Source: Nitrospinota bacterium (lineage in GTDB: Bacteria; JADFOP01; DATKYB01). Taken from it: a stretch of DNA of 49,483 bases. A program made the translations under genes and the position numbers. The stretch is taken from NCBI GenBank assembly GCA_035528715.1, contig DATKYB010000043.1, forward strand, positions 1 through 49,483. Reading direction: 5' to 3'. Of this stretch, positions 28,736 to 38,882 are shown piece after piece. Under the pieces are notes generated by a model that was given only the letters and a program-made list of their open reading frames with translations, had not been told where the DNA came from and ran no database searches. Position 1 is the first letter of the stretch, and each line of letters begins with the position of its first letter.

Positions 28736-28780
28736 ATGAGCATATGCTCATAATATATGACCAATGAATTTATTTGTCAA
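28736..28780 (-). promoter_or_regulatory. Promoter with palindromic operator for the DUF134-DUF5320 operon
   Basis: On the minus strand: perfect TTGACA (28775-28780), 17-base spacer and TATATT (28752-28757). Directly downstream of the -10 is the perfect 16-base palindrome ATGAGCATATGCTCAT (28736-28751), covering the expected transcription start. A protein bound there would block the promoter. DUF134 itself is the obvious candidate (inference). Confidence 0.7.
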
Positions 28781-28846
28781 GGTTTTTTCGATAATAAAAT
28801 TATATTTGGTGAAAAAAACTAATTCAGAATACAGCACAATTAAGGA

Positions 28847-28876
28847 TTGACAATAGTGTTTAGTAATTGGCATAAT
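28847..28876 (+). promoter_or_regulatory. Probable promoter of the alternative complex III operon
   Basis: Perfect TTGACA (28847-28852), 18-base spacer and CATAAT (28871-28876, five of six matches), 40 bases before actA. It is divergent from the DUF134 promoter, with 66 bases between the two -35 boxes. Confidence 0.6.
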
Positions 28877-28916
28877 CCTTAAGAATTTTTTAAGAACAAA
28901 CAATCTATTTTTTTCA

Positions 28917-29417
28917 ATGAAGCTATTTAAAAAGCCCCTTCTAATATTCTTATCAGGATGTGTGATTCTTTTTTTTGGTTCTGGCTTTTTAAAAAGTCCT
29001 TATGCTCCAGTCCAACCTATAGAATTCAGTCATAAGATACATGCTGGCAACTACGAGTTGGCCTGCTTATACTGCCATTCCTATGCAAATCGTTCCTCTT
29101 ATGCAGGTATCCCTTCAGTGCAGAGATGCATGGGTTGCCATAAGATTACAGCCCAGAATAAACCAGAGGTAAAAAAGATTCATGAATACTGGAACAAAAA
29201 AGAGCCTATTCCATGGGTAAGGGTATATAAGGTTCCTGATTTTGTTTACTTTACTCACAGAAGACACGTTAACAAGGGTATTAATTGCACAACTTGTCAC
29301 GGTGAAGTAGAAAAGATGGAGAAGATTCAAAAGGTTTCGTCATTGAAAATGGGCTGGTGTGTGAAATGCCATAAGGAAAATCAAGTAAGCAGGGACTGTC
29401 TTATCTGTCATAAATAA
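28917..29417 (+). CDS. actA: Alternative complex III subunit A, pentaheme cytochrome c
   Basis: Membrane-anchored multiheme cytochrome c of a quinol:acceptor oxidoreductase. An N-terminal helix (LLIFLSGCVILFFGSGFL) anchors it. Five CxxCH sites are visible: CLYCH, CMGCH, CTTCH, CVKCH and CLICH, matching the five-heme ActA type. The segment SHKIHAGNYELACLYCH is typical. It is the first gene of a six-gene run in the usual act order. ActA passes electrons within the complex on the periplasmic side. Confidence 0.9.
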   Translation: MKLFKKPLLIFLSGCVILFFGSGFLKSPYAPVQPIEFSHKIHAGNYELACLYCHSYANRSSYAGIPSVQRCMGCHKITAQNKPEVKKIHEYWNKKEPIPWVRVYKVPDFVYFTHRRHVNKGINCTTCHGEVEKMEKIQKVSSLKMGWCVKCHKENQVSRDCLICHK

Positions 29418-29429
29418 AATGGGGGTTTT

Positions 29430-32378
29430 GTGAGGTTCTCTTTAAACAGAAGAAATTTTTTGAAAATGCTCGGTTTTGGAAGTGCTTCGACAGCTTTGAG
29501 TGGTTGCAGTTCTGAACCGATTGATAAGATTATTCCTTACTTGATCCCCCCAGAAGAGTCGGTCCCAGGGGTTGCTGATTGGTATGCTACTGTTTGCAGA
29601 GAATGTCCTTCAGGATGCGGTCTTCTTGCGAAGCTGAGAGAAGGGAGACCTATAAAGGTTGAAGGAAATCCTCATCATCCTGTGAACAGAGGTGGTTTGT
29701 GTATGCGAGGGCAGGCATCCTTACAAAGCCTCTTCAATCCTGATCGTATTAGAACACCCATGATAAAAAGAGAGAGTGGTGATTTTCAAACAATATCCTG
29801 GAAGGATGCTGAAAAAGAGATATTAGATATTTTAAAGACTAAAATAGATCAGCAAAAAACTGATGAAATAGCTGTGATAACCCCTCTCATTACAGGTAGC
29901 CTTGAGAGGCTTCTAAAAAAATGGATGGATGCCTTTCATATTAAAAACCATCTGATTCATGAGCCCATTTCATATGAGGATATTAAAGAAGCCAATAGGA
30001 TTGTTTTTTCAAAGGCCGAAATACCCCTTTACTCAATTGAAGAGTCAGAAATGATTCTCTCGTTTGGAGCTGATTTTCTTGAGACATGGATTTCTCCGGT
30101 AGAGTATTCAAAGGCCTTTGGAAATATGAAACGAGCGGATATGAAGAGACAATTTATCTATATCGGACAGAGAATGTCACTTACCGCTGCTAATGCTGAT
30201 GAGTGGATAAGTCTCAAGCCCGGTACAGAGAAAGCTCTTATTTTGGGTCTTATTCATTTTATTTTGAAAGAAAAACTGCATGCTGATCTTCCTTTTCTTG
30301 AGCGAGAGGTGATTAAAGAGCTCGTAAAAGATTTCTCATTGGATAGGGTTTCTTCTTATACGGGAGTCTCCCAGCAAACCATAGAAAGAATAGGAAAAGA
30401 GTTTTCTAAAGCAAATCCTGGACTGGCTTTAGGCGGTGGGATAGCTGTAAAAGGGCTTTATGCCACAGATATCTCAGTGGCTGTAAATCTCCTAAATTAT
30501 ATATGTGGGAATATTGGAAGAACAGTTCGTTTCGGCCATGAAATCGGTATTGGCAGGGTTAATCCATACAGAGATATGCTAAGATTAATTGAATCCATAG
30601 AGCAATCGAGACTAAAGGTCATTCTTCTGTATAATGTTAATCTTGTGTATAACCTTCCTGATTCTTCAGGTTTTCAAGAGGCTATAAAACGGATTCCTCA
30701 TGTCATCTCCATTTCTCAGTTCATGGATGATACAGCAAAAGAGGCAAATCTTATTATTCCATCTTCTATGTCCTTTGAAGAATGGGGTGATTATATGCCC
30801 AGGAAAGGGGTTTTTGGGCTTCAACAGCCAGTGATAAAACCACTTTTCGAATCAAGGGGTTTTGGGGATATTCTTCTAAGCCTTGTTAGATCAATTGATG
30901 AAAAACAAAAAGGACAAATCCCATGGAACAATTTTCATGATTATCTCAAAGACTCCTGGAAAGGAATTCACAAAGACTTATCTCCAGAAATTGGATTTGA
31001 CCATTTTTGGGAAGGGAGTCTCAGGAGGGGAGGGGTCTTTAGGGCTGAAACCGACAAAGAGGTCAAGCTCTCAACCAAAGTATCTTTGGATTCTAAGATA
31101 GATTTGAAAGATAAAGAGGATGAAAAATCCTCTACCCTTCTTCTCTATCCTTCCATTAAATATTTTGATGGCAGAGGAGCAAACAAGCCTCTGCTTCAGG
31201 AGATTTCTGATCCCCTTTCCAAGATTGCCTGGGATACATATTTGGAGATGAACCCAGAGACAGCTGTTGCTCTAAAGGTTCTGGAGGGAGATTTTGTATC
31301 TGTTGAGTCAAAGGATGGAAGGATGGAACTCCCCGTTCACATTTATGAAGGGATAAGAAAGGATGTTGTGGCCGTTCCTCTTGGATTAGGTCATATAGAA
31401 TATGGAAGATATGCAAAGCAAAGAGGGGTAAATCCCGTTAAGCTTTTGTCAAAGAAGACAGAAGAAATTTCCGGAGGAGTGATATGGTCGCCTATACTTG
31501 TCAAGATAGAAAGAATTAATAAGAAAAAATCATTGGCATCAACGCAGGGAGGCCGAAGGCAGTTTGGGAGAAGGATAGCTCAGGCACTCTTTTTTAGCAT
31601 TGGAAAAGGAATTCTCCACCTCAAGGGAGAAAAAGATATTAAAAAAGAAAAAAAGAGGGATCTCTATAAAGCTCATCCTTACAAGGATCACAAGTGGGGT
31701 ATGGTGATTGATCTCAATGCCTGTATTGGTTGCAATGCCTGTGTTGCTGCTTGCTATATGGAAAATAATATTGGTATTGTAGGAGAGAGGGAAGTGATAC
31801 GAGGGAGGGAAATGGAATGGATAAGGATAGAAAAATATGTTGAAAATAGGGGAGATGAGCTTGATGTAAGATTTGTACCGATGTTATGCCAGCATTGTGA
31901 AAATGCACCTTGCGAACCAGTTTGCCCGGTTTATGCGGCATATCACAATCCTGAAGGTTTGAATGCCCAGATATACAACCGCTGCGTTGGCACGCGTTAC
32001 TGCTCTAATAACTGCCCCTACAAGGTTCGAAGGTTTAACTGGTTTTCCCATTCATGGCCAAAACCTCTTAATTGGCAGTTAAATCCTGATGTAACAGTAA
32101 GGGAGGTAGGGGTTATGGAGAAATGCACCTTTTGCATACAGAGGATAAGAGAAAAGAAAGAAGTTGCAAAAGAAGAGGGAAGAAGGCTCAGAGATGGAGA
32201 GATCATACCAGCCTGCGCACAGACATGTCCCACAGAAGCCATTATATTTGGAGACCTGAAAGACCCAAAGAGCAGGGTTTCCAAACTTTGGAATAGCCAA
32301 AGAGGCTACAGGGTTCTTGAAGAAATTAATACAAAGCCTTCTGTGGTTTATCTGAAGAAGATAAAACGAGAGATTTAG
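29430..32378 (+). CDS. actB: Alternative complex III subunit B (fused molybdopterin-like and iron-sulphur domains)
   Basis: Large periplasmic subunit. It starts at GTG with a twin-arginine signal (NRRNFLKMLGFG). The first 700 residues are the molybdopterin-oxidoreductase-like B1 domain, which begins CRECPSGCGLLAKLREGRPI and has a fourth Cys at GGLCMRGQAS. The C-terminal B2 domain (about 750-980) has ferredoxin-type motifs: IGCNACVAACYMEN, CQHCENAPCEPVCPV, CVGTRYCSNNCPYKV, CTFCIQR and CAQTCPTEA. Studied ActB proteins carry no molybdenum cofactor, so this should move electrons rather than catalyse. The retained N-terminal Cys set could bind an extra cluster. A length of 982 is normal for the fused form. 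It lies 12 bases after actA and 2 bases before actC. Confidence 0.92.
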   Translation: MRFSLNRRNFLKMLGFGSASTALSGCSSEPIDKIIPYLIPPEESVPGVADWYATVCRECPSGCGLLAKLREGRPIKVEGNPHHPVNRGGLCMRGQASLQSLFNPDRIRTPMIKRESGDFQTISWKDAEKEILDILKTKIDQQKTDEIAVITPLITGSLERLLKKWMDAFHIKNHLIHEPISYEDIKEANRIVFSKAEIPLYSIEESEMILSFGADFLETWISPVEYSKAFGNMKRADMKRQFIYIGQRMSLTAANADEWISLKPGTEKALILGLIHFILKEKLHADLPFLEREVIKELVKDFSLDRVSSYTGVSQQTIERIGKEFSKANPGLALGGGIAVKGLYATDISVAVNLLNYICGNIGRTVRFGHEIGIGRVNPYRDMLRLIESIEQSRLKVILLYNVNLVYNLPDSSGFQEAIKRIPHVISISQFMDDTAKEANLIIPSSMSFEEWGDYMPRKGVFGLQQPVIKPLFESRGFGDILLSLVRSIDEKQKGQIPWNNFHDYLKDSWKGIHKDLSPEIGFDHFWEGSLRRGGVFRAETDKEVKLSTKVSLDSKIDLKDKEDEKSSTLLLYPSIKYFDGRGANKPLLQEISDPLSKIAWDTYLEMNPETAVALKVLEGDFVSVESKDGRMELPVHIYEGIRKDVVAVPLGLGHIEYGRYAKQRGVNPVKLLSKKTEEISGGVIWSPILVKIERINKKKSLASTQGGRRQFGRRIAQALFFSIGKGILHLKGEKDIKKEKKRDLYKAHPYKDHKWGMVIDLNACIGCNACVAACYMENNIGIVGEREVIRGREMEWIRIEKYVENRGDELDVRFVPMLCQHCENAPCEPVCPVYAAYHNPEGLNAQIYNRCVGTRYCSNNCPYKVRRFNWFSHSWPKPLNWQLNPDVTVREVGVMEKCTFCIQRIREKKEVAKEEGRRLRDGEIIPACAQTCPTEAIIFGDLKDPKSRVSKLWNSQRGYRVLEEINTKPSVVYLKKIKREI

Positions 32379-32380
32379 AT

Positions 32381-33706
32381 ATGAAATATAGCAAAGATAT
32401 CACCTATGGAAAAGTCAACACAGATATCTTGAAGACTTTGGAAAGGCCGGGGAAGATCTATTATTTTTTACTCTTTATAGCCCTTTCGGTCTTTAGCCTT
32501 GGTTTTTTTGCATGGGTCTACCAGATATACGCAGGTATTGGTGTTGCAGGGATTACTCATCCTGTTGCGTGGGGGATTTATATAACCAACTTTGTTTTCT
32601 GGGTTGGTATTGCCCATTCAGGAACCCTTATCTCTGCAATACTCTATCTCTTCAGGGTCAGGTGGAGGAACTCTATTTACAGGAGTGCGGAGGCCATGAC
32701 CGTTTTTGCGATAATGACCGCAGGCTTATTTCCAATCATACATCTTGGAAGGAGCTGGTATTTCTATTATCTTGTTCCCTATCCCTCCCAAACCATGTTG
32801 TGGCCCAATTTCAGATCCCCTCTTATCTGGGACGTCTTTGCTGTCACTACCTATTTTATTATCAGCTTTATCTTCCTTTATATGGGACTGCTGCCTGATA
32901 TCGCAGCTGTAAGGGATAAGGCTAAAGGATTTAAAAAGAAGATTTATTCTCTCATATCACTGGGATGGAGCGGAACTGACAGGGAATGGAGACATCACTC
33001 AAGTGCCTATCTCTTCTTGGCTGCCATGGCAACTCCTCTTGTTGTCTCTGTTCACAGCGTTGTATCCTGGGATTTTGCCATGTCTATTGTCCCGGGATGG
33101 CATAGCACCATCTTTGCCCCCTATTTTGTTGCCGGAGCTATCCATTCGGGATTGGCAATGGTTTTAATCCTGCTGATTCCCTTAAGAAAGGTCTTTAAAT
33201 TGGAAGAATATATTACTCAGAAACACTTCGAAAATCTGGCAAAGATTATTATCTTTACAGGGCTTATTGTAGCTTATTCCTATGCTACGGAATTCTTTAT
33301 TGCCTGGTACAGTAATAATATCTATGAACAGGAAATATTTAAATATAGAGTCATAGGGGATTATGCGATTTATTTCTGGATCATGGTTATTTTTAACACA
33401 ATTGTTCCTCTCCTTTTCTTTTTTAAGAAAATGAGGACAACTACGGTCTCTCTTCTCATTATTTCTATTCTGATCAATATTGGGATGTGGTTCGAGCGTC
33501 TCGTTATTATTGTAACATCTCTTGCTCATGAATATATTCCATTTTCATGGGGACTCTACAGGCCCACATGGGTTGAAATAGCTATATTGGCGGGTGGTTT
33601 TGCCTTTTTTGCCTTGTTGTTCCTTCTTTTTGTGAAGGTTTTACCAGCGGTTTCTATTAGCGAAATCAAAGAACAAATCGAACCGCCCAGGAAAGGGGAA
33701 TCATAA
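32381..33706 (+). CDS. actC: Alternative complex III subunit C, NrfD-like quinol-binding membrane protein
   Basis: Polytopic membrane protein of the NrfD/PsrC family with about ten helices, for example YFLLFIALSVFSLGFFAWVY and ITNFVFWVGIAHSGTLISAI. In this complex ActC takes part in quinol oxidation and possibly proton movement. The motif WRNSIYRSAEAMTVFAIMTA and the segment WHSTIFAPYFVAGAIHSGLA are typical. Its start lies two bases after the actB stop. ActF downstream is a shorter relative of the same fold. Confidence 0.92.
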   Translation: MKYSKDITYGKVNTDILKTLERPGKIYYFLLFIALSVFSLGFFAWVYQIYAGIGVAGITHPVAWGIYITNFVFWVGIAHSGTLISAILYLFRVRWRNSIYRSAEAMTVFAIMTAGLFPIIHLGRSWYFYYLVPYPSQTMLWPNFRSPLIWDVFAVTTYFIISFIFLYMGLLPDIAAVRDKAKGFKKKIYSLISLGWSGTDREWRHHSSAYLFLAAMATPLVVSVHSVVSWDFAMSIVPGWHSTIFAPYFVAGAIHSGLAMVLILLIPLRKVFKLEEYITQKHFENLAKIIIFTGLIVAYSYATEFFIAWYSNNIYEQEIFKYRVIGDYAIYFWIMVIFNTIVPLLFFFKKMRTTTVSLLIISILINIGMWFERLVIIVTSLAHEYIPFSWGLYRPTWVEIAILAGGFAFFALLFLLFVKVLPAVSISEIKEQIEPPRKGES

Positions 33707-33710
33707 AGGT

Positions 33711-34226
33711 ATGAAAAGAAGAGCTTCAGGAGTATTAGGAATCTTTTCTCATCTCGATTTGGTTGTGAAAACCATTAAGAGACTCAAAGAGGAAGGCCAT
33801 CAAGACTTAAGGGTAAGCTCGCCAGCACCTTTCCATGAGATTGAGGAGGTCTTAGAGTCTCGTGTTAGTCCTGTTAGGTTTTTTGCTTTAATAGGGGGGA
33901 TATTGGGTGCACTAAGTGGATTTGCCCTGACTATTGGAACCTCTGTTTCTTGGCCATTGATAACAGGAGGAAAGCCAATCATTTCTATCCCTCCCTTTTT
34001 AATCATCGTATTTGAGCTCACAATACTCTTTGGGGGTGTTGGGACCTTAATCGGGGTTTTCTTGAATGCAAAGCTTCCCAAAATATCTCTTGATACGACT
34101 TATGACCCAAGGTTTTCTGAGGATCTCTTTGGTGTCTTTGTTTCCTGCCCAAAAGAAAAATTTCATTCAATTGCAGAGATCTTAAAATCATCAGGTGCTG
34201 AGGAGGTTCGGTTTGAAGAGGATTAG
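33711..34226 (+). CDS. actD: Alternative complex III subunit D (DUF3341)
   Basis: Small membrane subunit with two central helices (FFALIGGILGALSGFALTIG, then PFLIIVFELTILFGGVGTLI) flanked by soluble parts. The opening GVLGIFSHLDLVVKTIKRLK and the later KLPKISLDTTYDPRFSEDLF are characteristic of DUF3341. It stabilises the complex; no cofactor is known. The 171-residue length fits. Its end overlaps the actE start by 14 bases. Confidence 0.9.
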   Translation: MKRRASGVLGIFSHLDLVVKTIKRLKEEGHQDLRVSSPAPFHEIEEVLESRVSPVRFFALIGGILGALSGFALTIGTSVSWPLITGGKPIISIPPFLIIVFELTILFGGVGTLIGVFLNAKLPKISLDTTYDPRFSEDLFGVFVSCPKEKFHSIAEILKSSGAEEVRFEED

Positions 34227-34707
34227 TCTCTTAATAATCTTTTCAATAATTTTAACCATGGGTTCTTTCAGCATTGTTTATGGATGGCCATGGAGCAAGG
34301 ATATGGCAGATCAACCCTCTATCAAACCCCATGAAGGACCCATGAAACCTCCTGAAAATACCCTTCCCACTACAGGAGAGAGATTGCCCATGACAAGAGA
34401 AGAATTGGGTGAAAGGATTACTAACCCAATAAAGCCATCAAGAGAATCTATAGATAATGGTAAGAGGCTCTATATGACTCACTGTAGTATGTGCCACGGA
34501 AGAGAAGGCAAAGGTGATGGAAGCGTATCCAAGAAGTTCATCACACCTGCAGACCTCAGCCAAGACTTTTATAAAAAGAGGTCTGACGGGTTTATATACG
34601 GTACGATAAAAAATGGCGGGGCTGTGATGCCCTCTTATGGAGAAAACATGTCTGACAAAGAAAGATGGGATGTAGTCAATTTTATAAGGGCTTTACAGGG
34701 AAAATAA
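34213..34707 (+). CDS. actE: Alternative complex III subunit E, monoheme cytochrome c
   Basis: Periplasmic cytochrome c with one heme site, CSMCHGREGKGDG. An N-terminal signal or anchor (SLLIIFSIILTMGSFSIVYG) leads a Pro-rich linker. The axial Met is probably in GAVMPSYGENMSD. I prefer TTG 34213, since a perfect AGGAGG lies at 34201-34206, six bases upstream inside actD. GTG 34195 has no such site. It is tightly coupled with actD before and actF after (TAATG). ActE is a likely exit point for electrons. Confidence 0.87.
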   Translation: MKRISLLIIFSIILTMGSFSIVYGWPWSKDMADQPSIKPHEGPMKPPENTLPTTGERLPMTREELGERITNPIKPSRESIDNGKRLYMTHCSMCHGREGKGDGSVSKKFITPADLSQDFYKKRSDGFIYGTIKNGGAVMPSYGENMSDKERWDVVNFIRALQGK

Positions 34708-35957
34708 TGGACAAGGAACTTCAAGAGAAGATGGTTTCAAAAACGATAAAGGCTTTACCTAAAGGGCTTCTTTTCCTTTTGTGGGGTCTTCTATTCGTGG
34801 GGATTCTTGTCTTTTTGTTTGGAGCCTTAAAAATAGATGAATTAAGGGCGTGGCAAACTTTTTTAATAAACTTTTTATTCTGGTCGGGGATATCCCTTTC
34901 TGGGGTTATCTTTGCAGCTATCCTCCAGATGACAAATGCCAGGTGGGGGAGACCCATTAAGCGTATTTCAGAGGGTATGGGATCCTTTCTTCCAGTATCC
35001 TTTATCCTTTTTCTTCTTATTTTCTTAGGGAGAGAGGTAATCTTTCCATGGGCAGTACACCCCGTACCTGGCAAGGAGAAGTGGTTGAGCATTCCGTTTC
35101 TCTTTTTACGAGACGGCATTGGTCTTATCATTTTATATGGTTTAAGCATAACGTTCCTTTATTTTTCTCTGAAGCCAGACCTTATTTTTGTAAAAGGCAT
35201 GGGAAGGGTTCATGAAAAAGGAATTTTAAGTCGTATTATGAAGAGGTGGAAGGGAGTGGAAGAGGAGAGGCAGAAAAGCCAAAAAATCCTTACGATCTTA
35301 ACTCCAATTATCCTTATCGCCTATGCCGTTATCTTTACTCTCATTGCCTTTGATCTGGTCATGTCTCTTGACCCACACTGGTACAGCACACTTTTTGGTG
35401 GATACTTTTTTATGGGGAACCTCTATATTGGTCTGGCATCGATTGCAATCATATCAATACTTGTTAGAAAATATTTAGGATTAGAGGAGTATATTGATAT
35501 ACCCCTTCTTCATGACCTTGGAAAGCTTATTTTTGCTTTTTGTCTGATCTCCCTGGATTTCTTCTGGTCTCAGTTTCTTGTCATATGGTATGGCAATCTT
35601 CCTGAAGAGACAGGTTTTGTTATCCTGAGAGGGATGGAAATGCCGTGGGCTCCCCTTTCCTGGAGTGTACTTGTTGTTTGCTTTATCCTCCCATTTCTCA
35701 TCATGCTGAGCCGAAATGTAAAGAGAAACCCCAAAACCCTCTTTGCTTTGTGTATGGTAATCGTTTTAAGTATGTGGCTCGAGAGATATGTGCTTATCGT
35801 TCCTTCTTTATGGAAGGGAAATACAGCACCTTTTGGGCTGATGGAAATATTTATTACTCTCGGCTTTTTTGCCGGATTTGCCCTGACCTTTCTCTATTTT
35901 ATAAAAAAACTTCCAATTTTCCCTGTTACTGACCCTCTTTTCCAAAAAAGAGATTGA
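34707..35957 (+). CDS. actF: Alternative complex III subunit F, NrfD-like membrane protein
   Basis: Second large membrane subunit with about ten helices (LLFLLWGLLFVGILVFLFGA, then AWQTFLINFLFWSGISLSGV). It resembles ActC, with which it forms the membrane core. ATG 34707 overlaps the actE stop (TAATG) and follows AGGG. An upstream ATG at 34665 inside actE lacks a ribosome site. It is the last gene of the act run; no cytochrome oxidase subunit follows, unlike many act clusters. Confidence 0.88.
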   Translation: MDKELQEKMVSKTIKALPKGLLFLLWGLLFVGILVFLFGALKIDELRAWQTFLINFLFWSGISLSGVIFAAILQMTNARWGRPIKRISEGMGSFLPVSFILFLLIFLGREVIFPWAVHPVPGKEKWLSIPFLFLRDGIGLIILYGLSITFLYFSLKPDLIFVKGMGRVHEKGILSRIMKRWKGVEEERQKSQKILTILTPIILIAYAVIFTLIAFDLVMSLDPHWYSTLFGGYFFMGNLYIGLASIAIISILVRKYLGLEEYIDIPLLHDLGKLIFAFCLISLDFFWSQFLVIWYGNLPEETGFVILRGMEMPWAPLSWSVLVVCFILPFLIMLSRNVKRNPKTLFALCMVIVLSMWLERYVLIVPSLWKGNTAPFGLMEIFITLGFFAGFALTFLYFIKKLPIFPVTDPLFQKRD

Positions 35958-36033
35958 GTATAAAATTTTTATTTTCTTTTATTCGCTTTTTAAAGTCTCC
36001 TTTTTATTTTCTTTTCATTTTGATAAGGTTATT

Positions 36034-36061
36034 TTGAAAAGATTTTTTTTGGTGATATATT
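36034..36061 (+). promoter_or_regulatory. Probable promoter of the copper ATPase gene
   Basis: TTGAAA (36034-36039), 16-base spacer and TATATT (36056-36061), 54 bases before the preferred start. I see no clear CueR-type or CsoR-type operator. Confidence 0.35.
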
Positions 36062-36114
36062 TATACACATGAAATATCAGTATTTAGATTTAGATTTTCC
36101 AAAAGGGAATGATA

Positions 36115-38760
36115 ATGGTTAAAGACCCGATCTGCGGAATGGAAGTCGAGAAAGAAAGAGCTGCCGCTACTTCTGAGTATAAGGGGATAACATACTATTT
36201 CTGTGCAAAGGGTTGCAAGGAGCGGTTTGACAAACATCCTGAGGCATATATTGAAACAAAGGAGAAAGAAGGAGACATTAAAGACAGAGAGGATGTTTAT
36301 GAAGAGGGAACTAAGAAAATTGACCTTCCCATCAAAGGGATGAGTTGTGCCAGTTGTGCTTCAAAAATAGAGAAGGGGTTAATGGCTTTAGAAGGCGTGA
36401 TGAAAGCCAGTGTAAATTTTGCTACAGAGAAGGCCACTGTTACTTATGATTCAAAGAGGGTCGAACCATTAAACTTTATTGAAGCAGTTTCTGGCCTTGG
36501 ATATGAGATTCCTCACGAAAAAATAACCTTTCCCATTCAGGGGATGTCTTGCGCATCCTGTGTAAATAAGATTCAAAAAGCATTAGGCAGTCTTGATGGG
36601 GTAGTTAAGGCTAGTGTAAATTTTGGGACTGAAAAGGCATCAGTCGAGTATATTCCGTCCCTTGTAAATATCTCAGATTTTAAAAAGGTGGTATCCTCTT
36701 CAGGGGCATATAAGGTTATAGATGTTGAAGAGGACAAAACAGCCCTTGATAGAGAAAAAGAGGAGAGAGAAAAGGAAGTCGCCATACTAAAAAGAAAATT
36801 TATCTTTGGCCTTGTGATTTCCAGTATTATTTTTATAGGAGGTTTTTCAAAATGGTTTTCTTTCTTACCAGAAGGATTCATAAGATTTATTTCCAATCCT
36901 TTTCTTATGCTTATTCTGGCAACCCCTGTACAGTTCTGGGCAGGGTTTCAATTTTACAGAGGGACTTGGGCAGGAATAAAACATTTTAGTGCGGACATGA
37001 ATACCCTTATTGCTGTTGGCACCTCTGCGGCCTATTTCTATAGTGTTTCTGCTATCTTTTTTCCATCTTTTTTTGTTGGCGAGGGCCTTAAACCTGAGCT
37101 CTACTTTGATACTGCAGTAGTAATCATCACTCTCATACTTTTAGGAAGGTTTCTTGAGGCAAAGGCCAGGGGTCAAACCTCAGAGGCCATAAAAAAGCTT
37201 ATGGGTCTTCAGGCAAAGACAGCAAGAGTCATAAGAAATGATGAAGAGATAGATATTCCTATTGAAGATGTTTTGAAGGGAGATTTAATTGTTGTAAGAC
37301 CAGGAGAGAAGATCCCTGTTGATGGTATCATCAAAAAGGGAAGTTCAGCCGTGGATGAATCTATGTTGACTGGCGAGAGCATTCCTGTTGAAAAAAGGGT
37401 AGGGGATGAGGTTATAGGCGCTACAATCAATAAAACAGGTTCTTTTAGATTTGAGGCAACAAAGATAGGAAAGGAGACGGTTCTTTATCAAATCATCCAG
37501 ATGGTGGAAGAGGCTCAGGGCTCAAAGCCTCCTATCCAGAGGCTTGCAGATACGGTTGCAGGTTATTTTGTCTCGGTTGTTATGCTGATTGGACTTACAA
37601 CTTTTTTGGTATGGTATTTCTTTGGGCCTGAGCCAGCCTTTAATTTTGCACTATTGAATTTTGTGGCAGTTCTCATTATTGCATGCCCCTGCGCCTTAGG
37701 TTTGGCCACTCCTACCTCTATCATGGTTGGAACGGGGAAAGGGGCAGAAAATGGTGTATTGATAAAAGGTGGCGAGGCTCTGGAGAGAGCCCAAAAATTA
37801 AATGCTGTTATCTTGGATAAGACAGGGACCCTTACGAAAGGGGAGCCATCTGTTACTGATATTATTGTGACTGAGGAATTTTCTGAAGATGATGTTCTTA
37901 GAGTTGCGGCCTCTGCTGAAAGGGGTTCGGAACATCCTTTAGGGGAGGCCATTGTATATAAAGCCAAAGAAAGAAATATTGCTCTGGATGATCCAAGAGA
38001 CTTTAATGCGATAGCAGGACATGGTATCGAAGCAAAAATAGGTGATAATCAGGTATTACTGGGAAACCTTAAGTTAATGAGGGACAGAAAAATTATTCTG
38101 GGAGACCTTGATAGAAGAGCAGAGGCTTTATCAAGTGATGGTAAAACACCGATGTTTGTGACCGTTAATGGGAAGGCAGCAGGAATCATTGCTGTTGCAG
38201 ATACCCTTAAAGAGAATTCAAAAGAAGCCGTAAAGTCTCTCCATAAGCTTGGGCTTAGGGTCATCATGATCACAGGGGACAACAAACGGACTGCTGAGGC
38301 TATTGCAAAAAGGGTAGATATTGATAGAGTGCTGGCAGAGGTATTGCCAGAGGATAAGGCGATAGAGGTAAAGAAGCTACAGGAGGAGGGAAACTGTGTC
38401 GCTATGGTGGGAGACGGTATCAACGATGCCCCAGCCCTAGCACAGGCAGATATTGGCATTGCTATTGGAACAGGGACAGATATTGCTATGGAAGCATCGG
38501 ATATTACCTTAATCAGCGGTGATTTGAGAGGTGTGGTAACCTCCATAAAACTCAGCAAGGCAACCATGAGAAATATTAAGCAAAACCTCTTTTGGGCATT
38601 CTTTTACAATGTTTCTCTCATACCTGTTGCAGCAGGTATTTTATATCCCTTTTTTGGTCTTCTTTTAAGCCCCATATTTGCTGCTGCAGCCATGAGCCTT
38701 TCTTCTCTTACAGTCGTATCCAATGCCCTGAGGTTAAAGAGATTCAGTCCCCTCATCTGA
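36115..38760 (+). CDS. copA: Copper-type P1B ATPase with YHS and two metal-binding domains
   Basis: Pumps Cu(I) (or Ag(I)) out of the cytoplasm. The domains run as follows: an N-terminal YHS domain ([28 protein letters not shown]), two HMA domains each with GMSCASC, eight membrane helices, the CPC channel motif at residues 524-526 ([13 protein letters not shown]), DKTGT with phosphorylated D568, [19 protein letters not shown] and [11 protein letters not shown]. The CPC motif with tandem HMA domains points to copper. ATG 36115 lies six bases after GGGA; ATG 36109 abuts it. Sited between the alternative complex III and cytochrome conduit genes, it might supply copper homeostasis for respiratory enzymes, though no copper oxidase is in the window. 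Confidence 0.93.
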   Translation: MVKDPICGMEVEKERAAATSEYKGITYYFCAKGCKERFDKHPEAYIETKEKEGDIKDREDVYEEGTKKIDLPIKGMSCASCASKIEKGLMALEGVMKASVNFATEKATVTYDSKRVEPLNFIEAVSGLGYEIPHEKITFPIQGMSCASCVNKIQKALGSLDGVVKASVNFGTEKASVEYIPSLVNISDFKKVVSSSGAYKVIDVEEDKTALDREKEEREKEVAILKRKFIFGLVISSIIFIGGFSKWFSFLPEGFIRFISNPFLMLILATPVQFWAGFQFYRGTWAGIKHFSADMNTLIAVGTSAAYFYSVSAIFFPSFFVGEGLKPELYFDTAVVIITLILLGRFLEAKARGQTSEAIKKLMGLQAKTARVIRNDEEIDIPIEDVLKGDLIVVRPGEKIPVDGIIKKGSSAVDESMLTGESIPVEKRVGDEVIGATINKTGSFRFEATKIGKETVLYQIIQMVEEAQGSKPPIQRLADTVAGYFVSVVMLIGLTTFLVWYFFGPEPAFNFALLNFVAVLIIACPCALGLATPTSIMVGTGKGAENGVLIKGGEALERAQKLNAVILDKTGTLTKGEPSVTDIIVTEEFSEDDVLRVAASAERGSEHPLGEAIVYKAKERNIALDDPRDFNAIAGHGIEAKIGDNQVLLGNLKLMRDRKIILGDLDRRAEALSSDGKTPMFVTVNGKAAGIIAVADTLKENSKEAVKSLHKLGLRVIMITGDNKRTAEAIAKRVDIDRVLAEVLPEDKAIEVKKLQEEGNCVAMVGDGINDAPALAQADIGIAIGTGTDIAMEASDITLISGDLRGVVTSIKLSKATMRNIKQNLFWAFFYNVSLIPVAAGILYPFFGLLLSPIFAAAAMSLSSLTVVSNALRLKRFSPLI

Positions 38761-38882
38761 AATAAAAGACCTGAACTTTAAAAGCTTACCATAAAGATTT
38801 AATTATACTTTACTAAATTAGTCAATTCTCTTCTTGCTATTATTTAATCATTATATTATAGAAGATAAAAATTGGAGGAAAG

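Noticed and set aside
29430-32378. ActB as a true molybdenum oxidoreductase (for example polysulphide or nitrate reductase)
   Set aside because: The fused B1-B2 layout and the actACDEF neighbours identify alternative complex III, whose B subunit carries no molybdenum cofactor in studied cases.
38049-38567. A long open frame on the minus strand inside copA
   Set aside because: It is antisense to conserved ATPase sequence, has no ribosome site or family pattern, and its Ser/Ala-rich translation is typical of a shadow frame.
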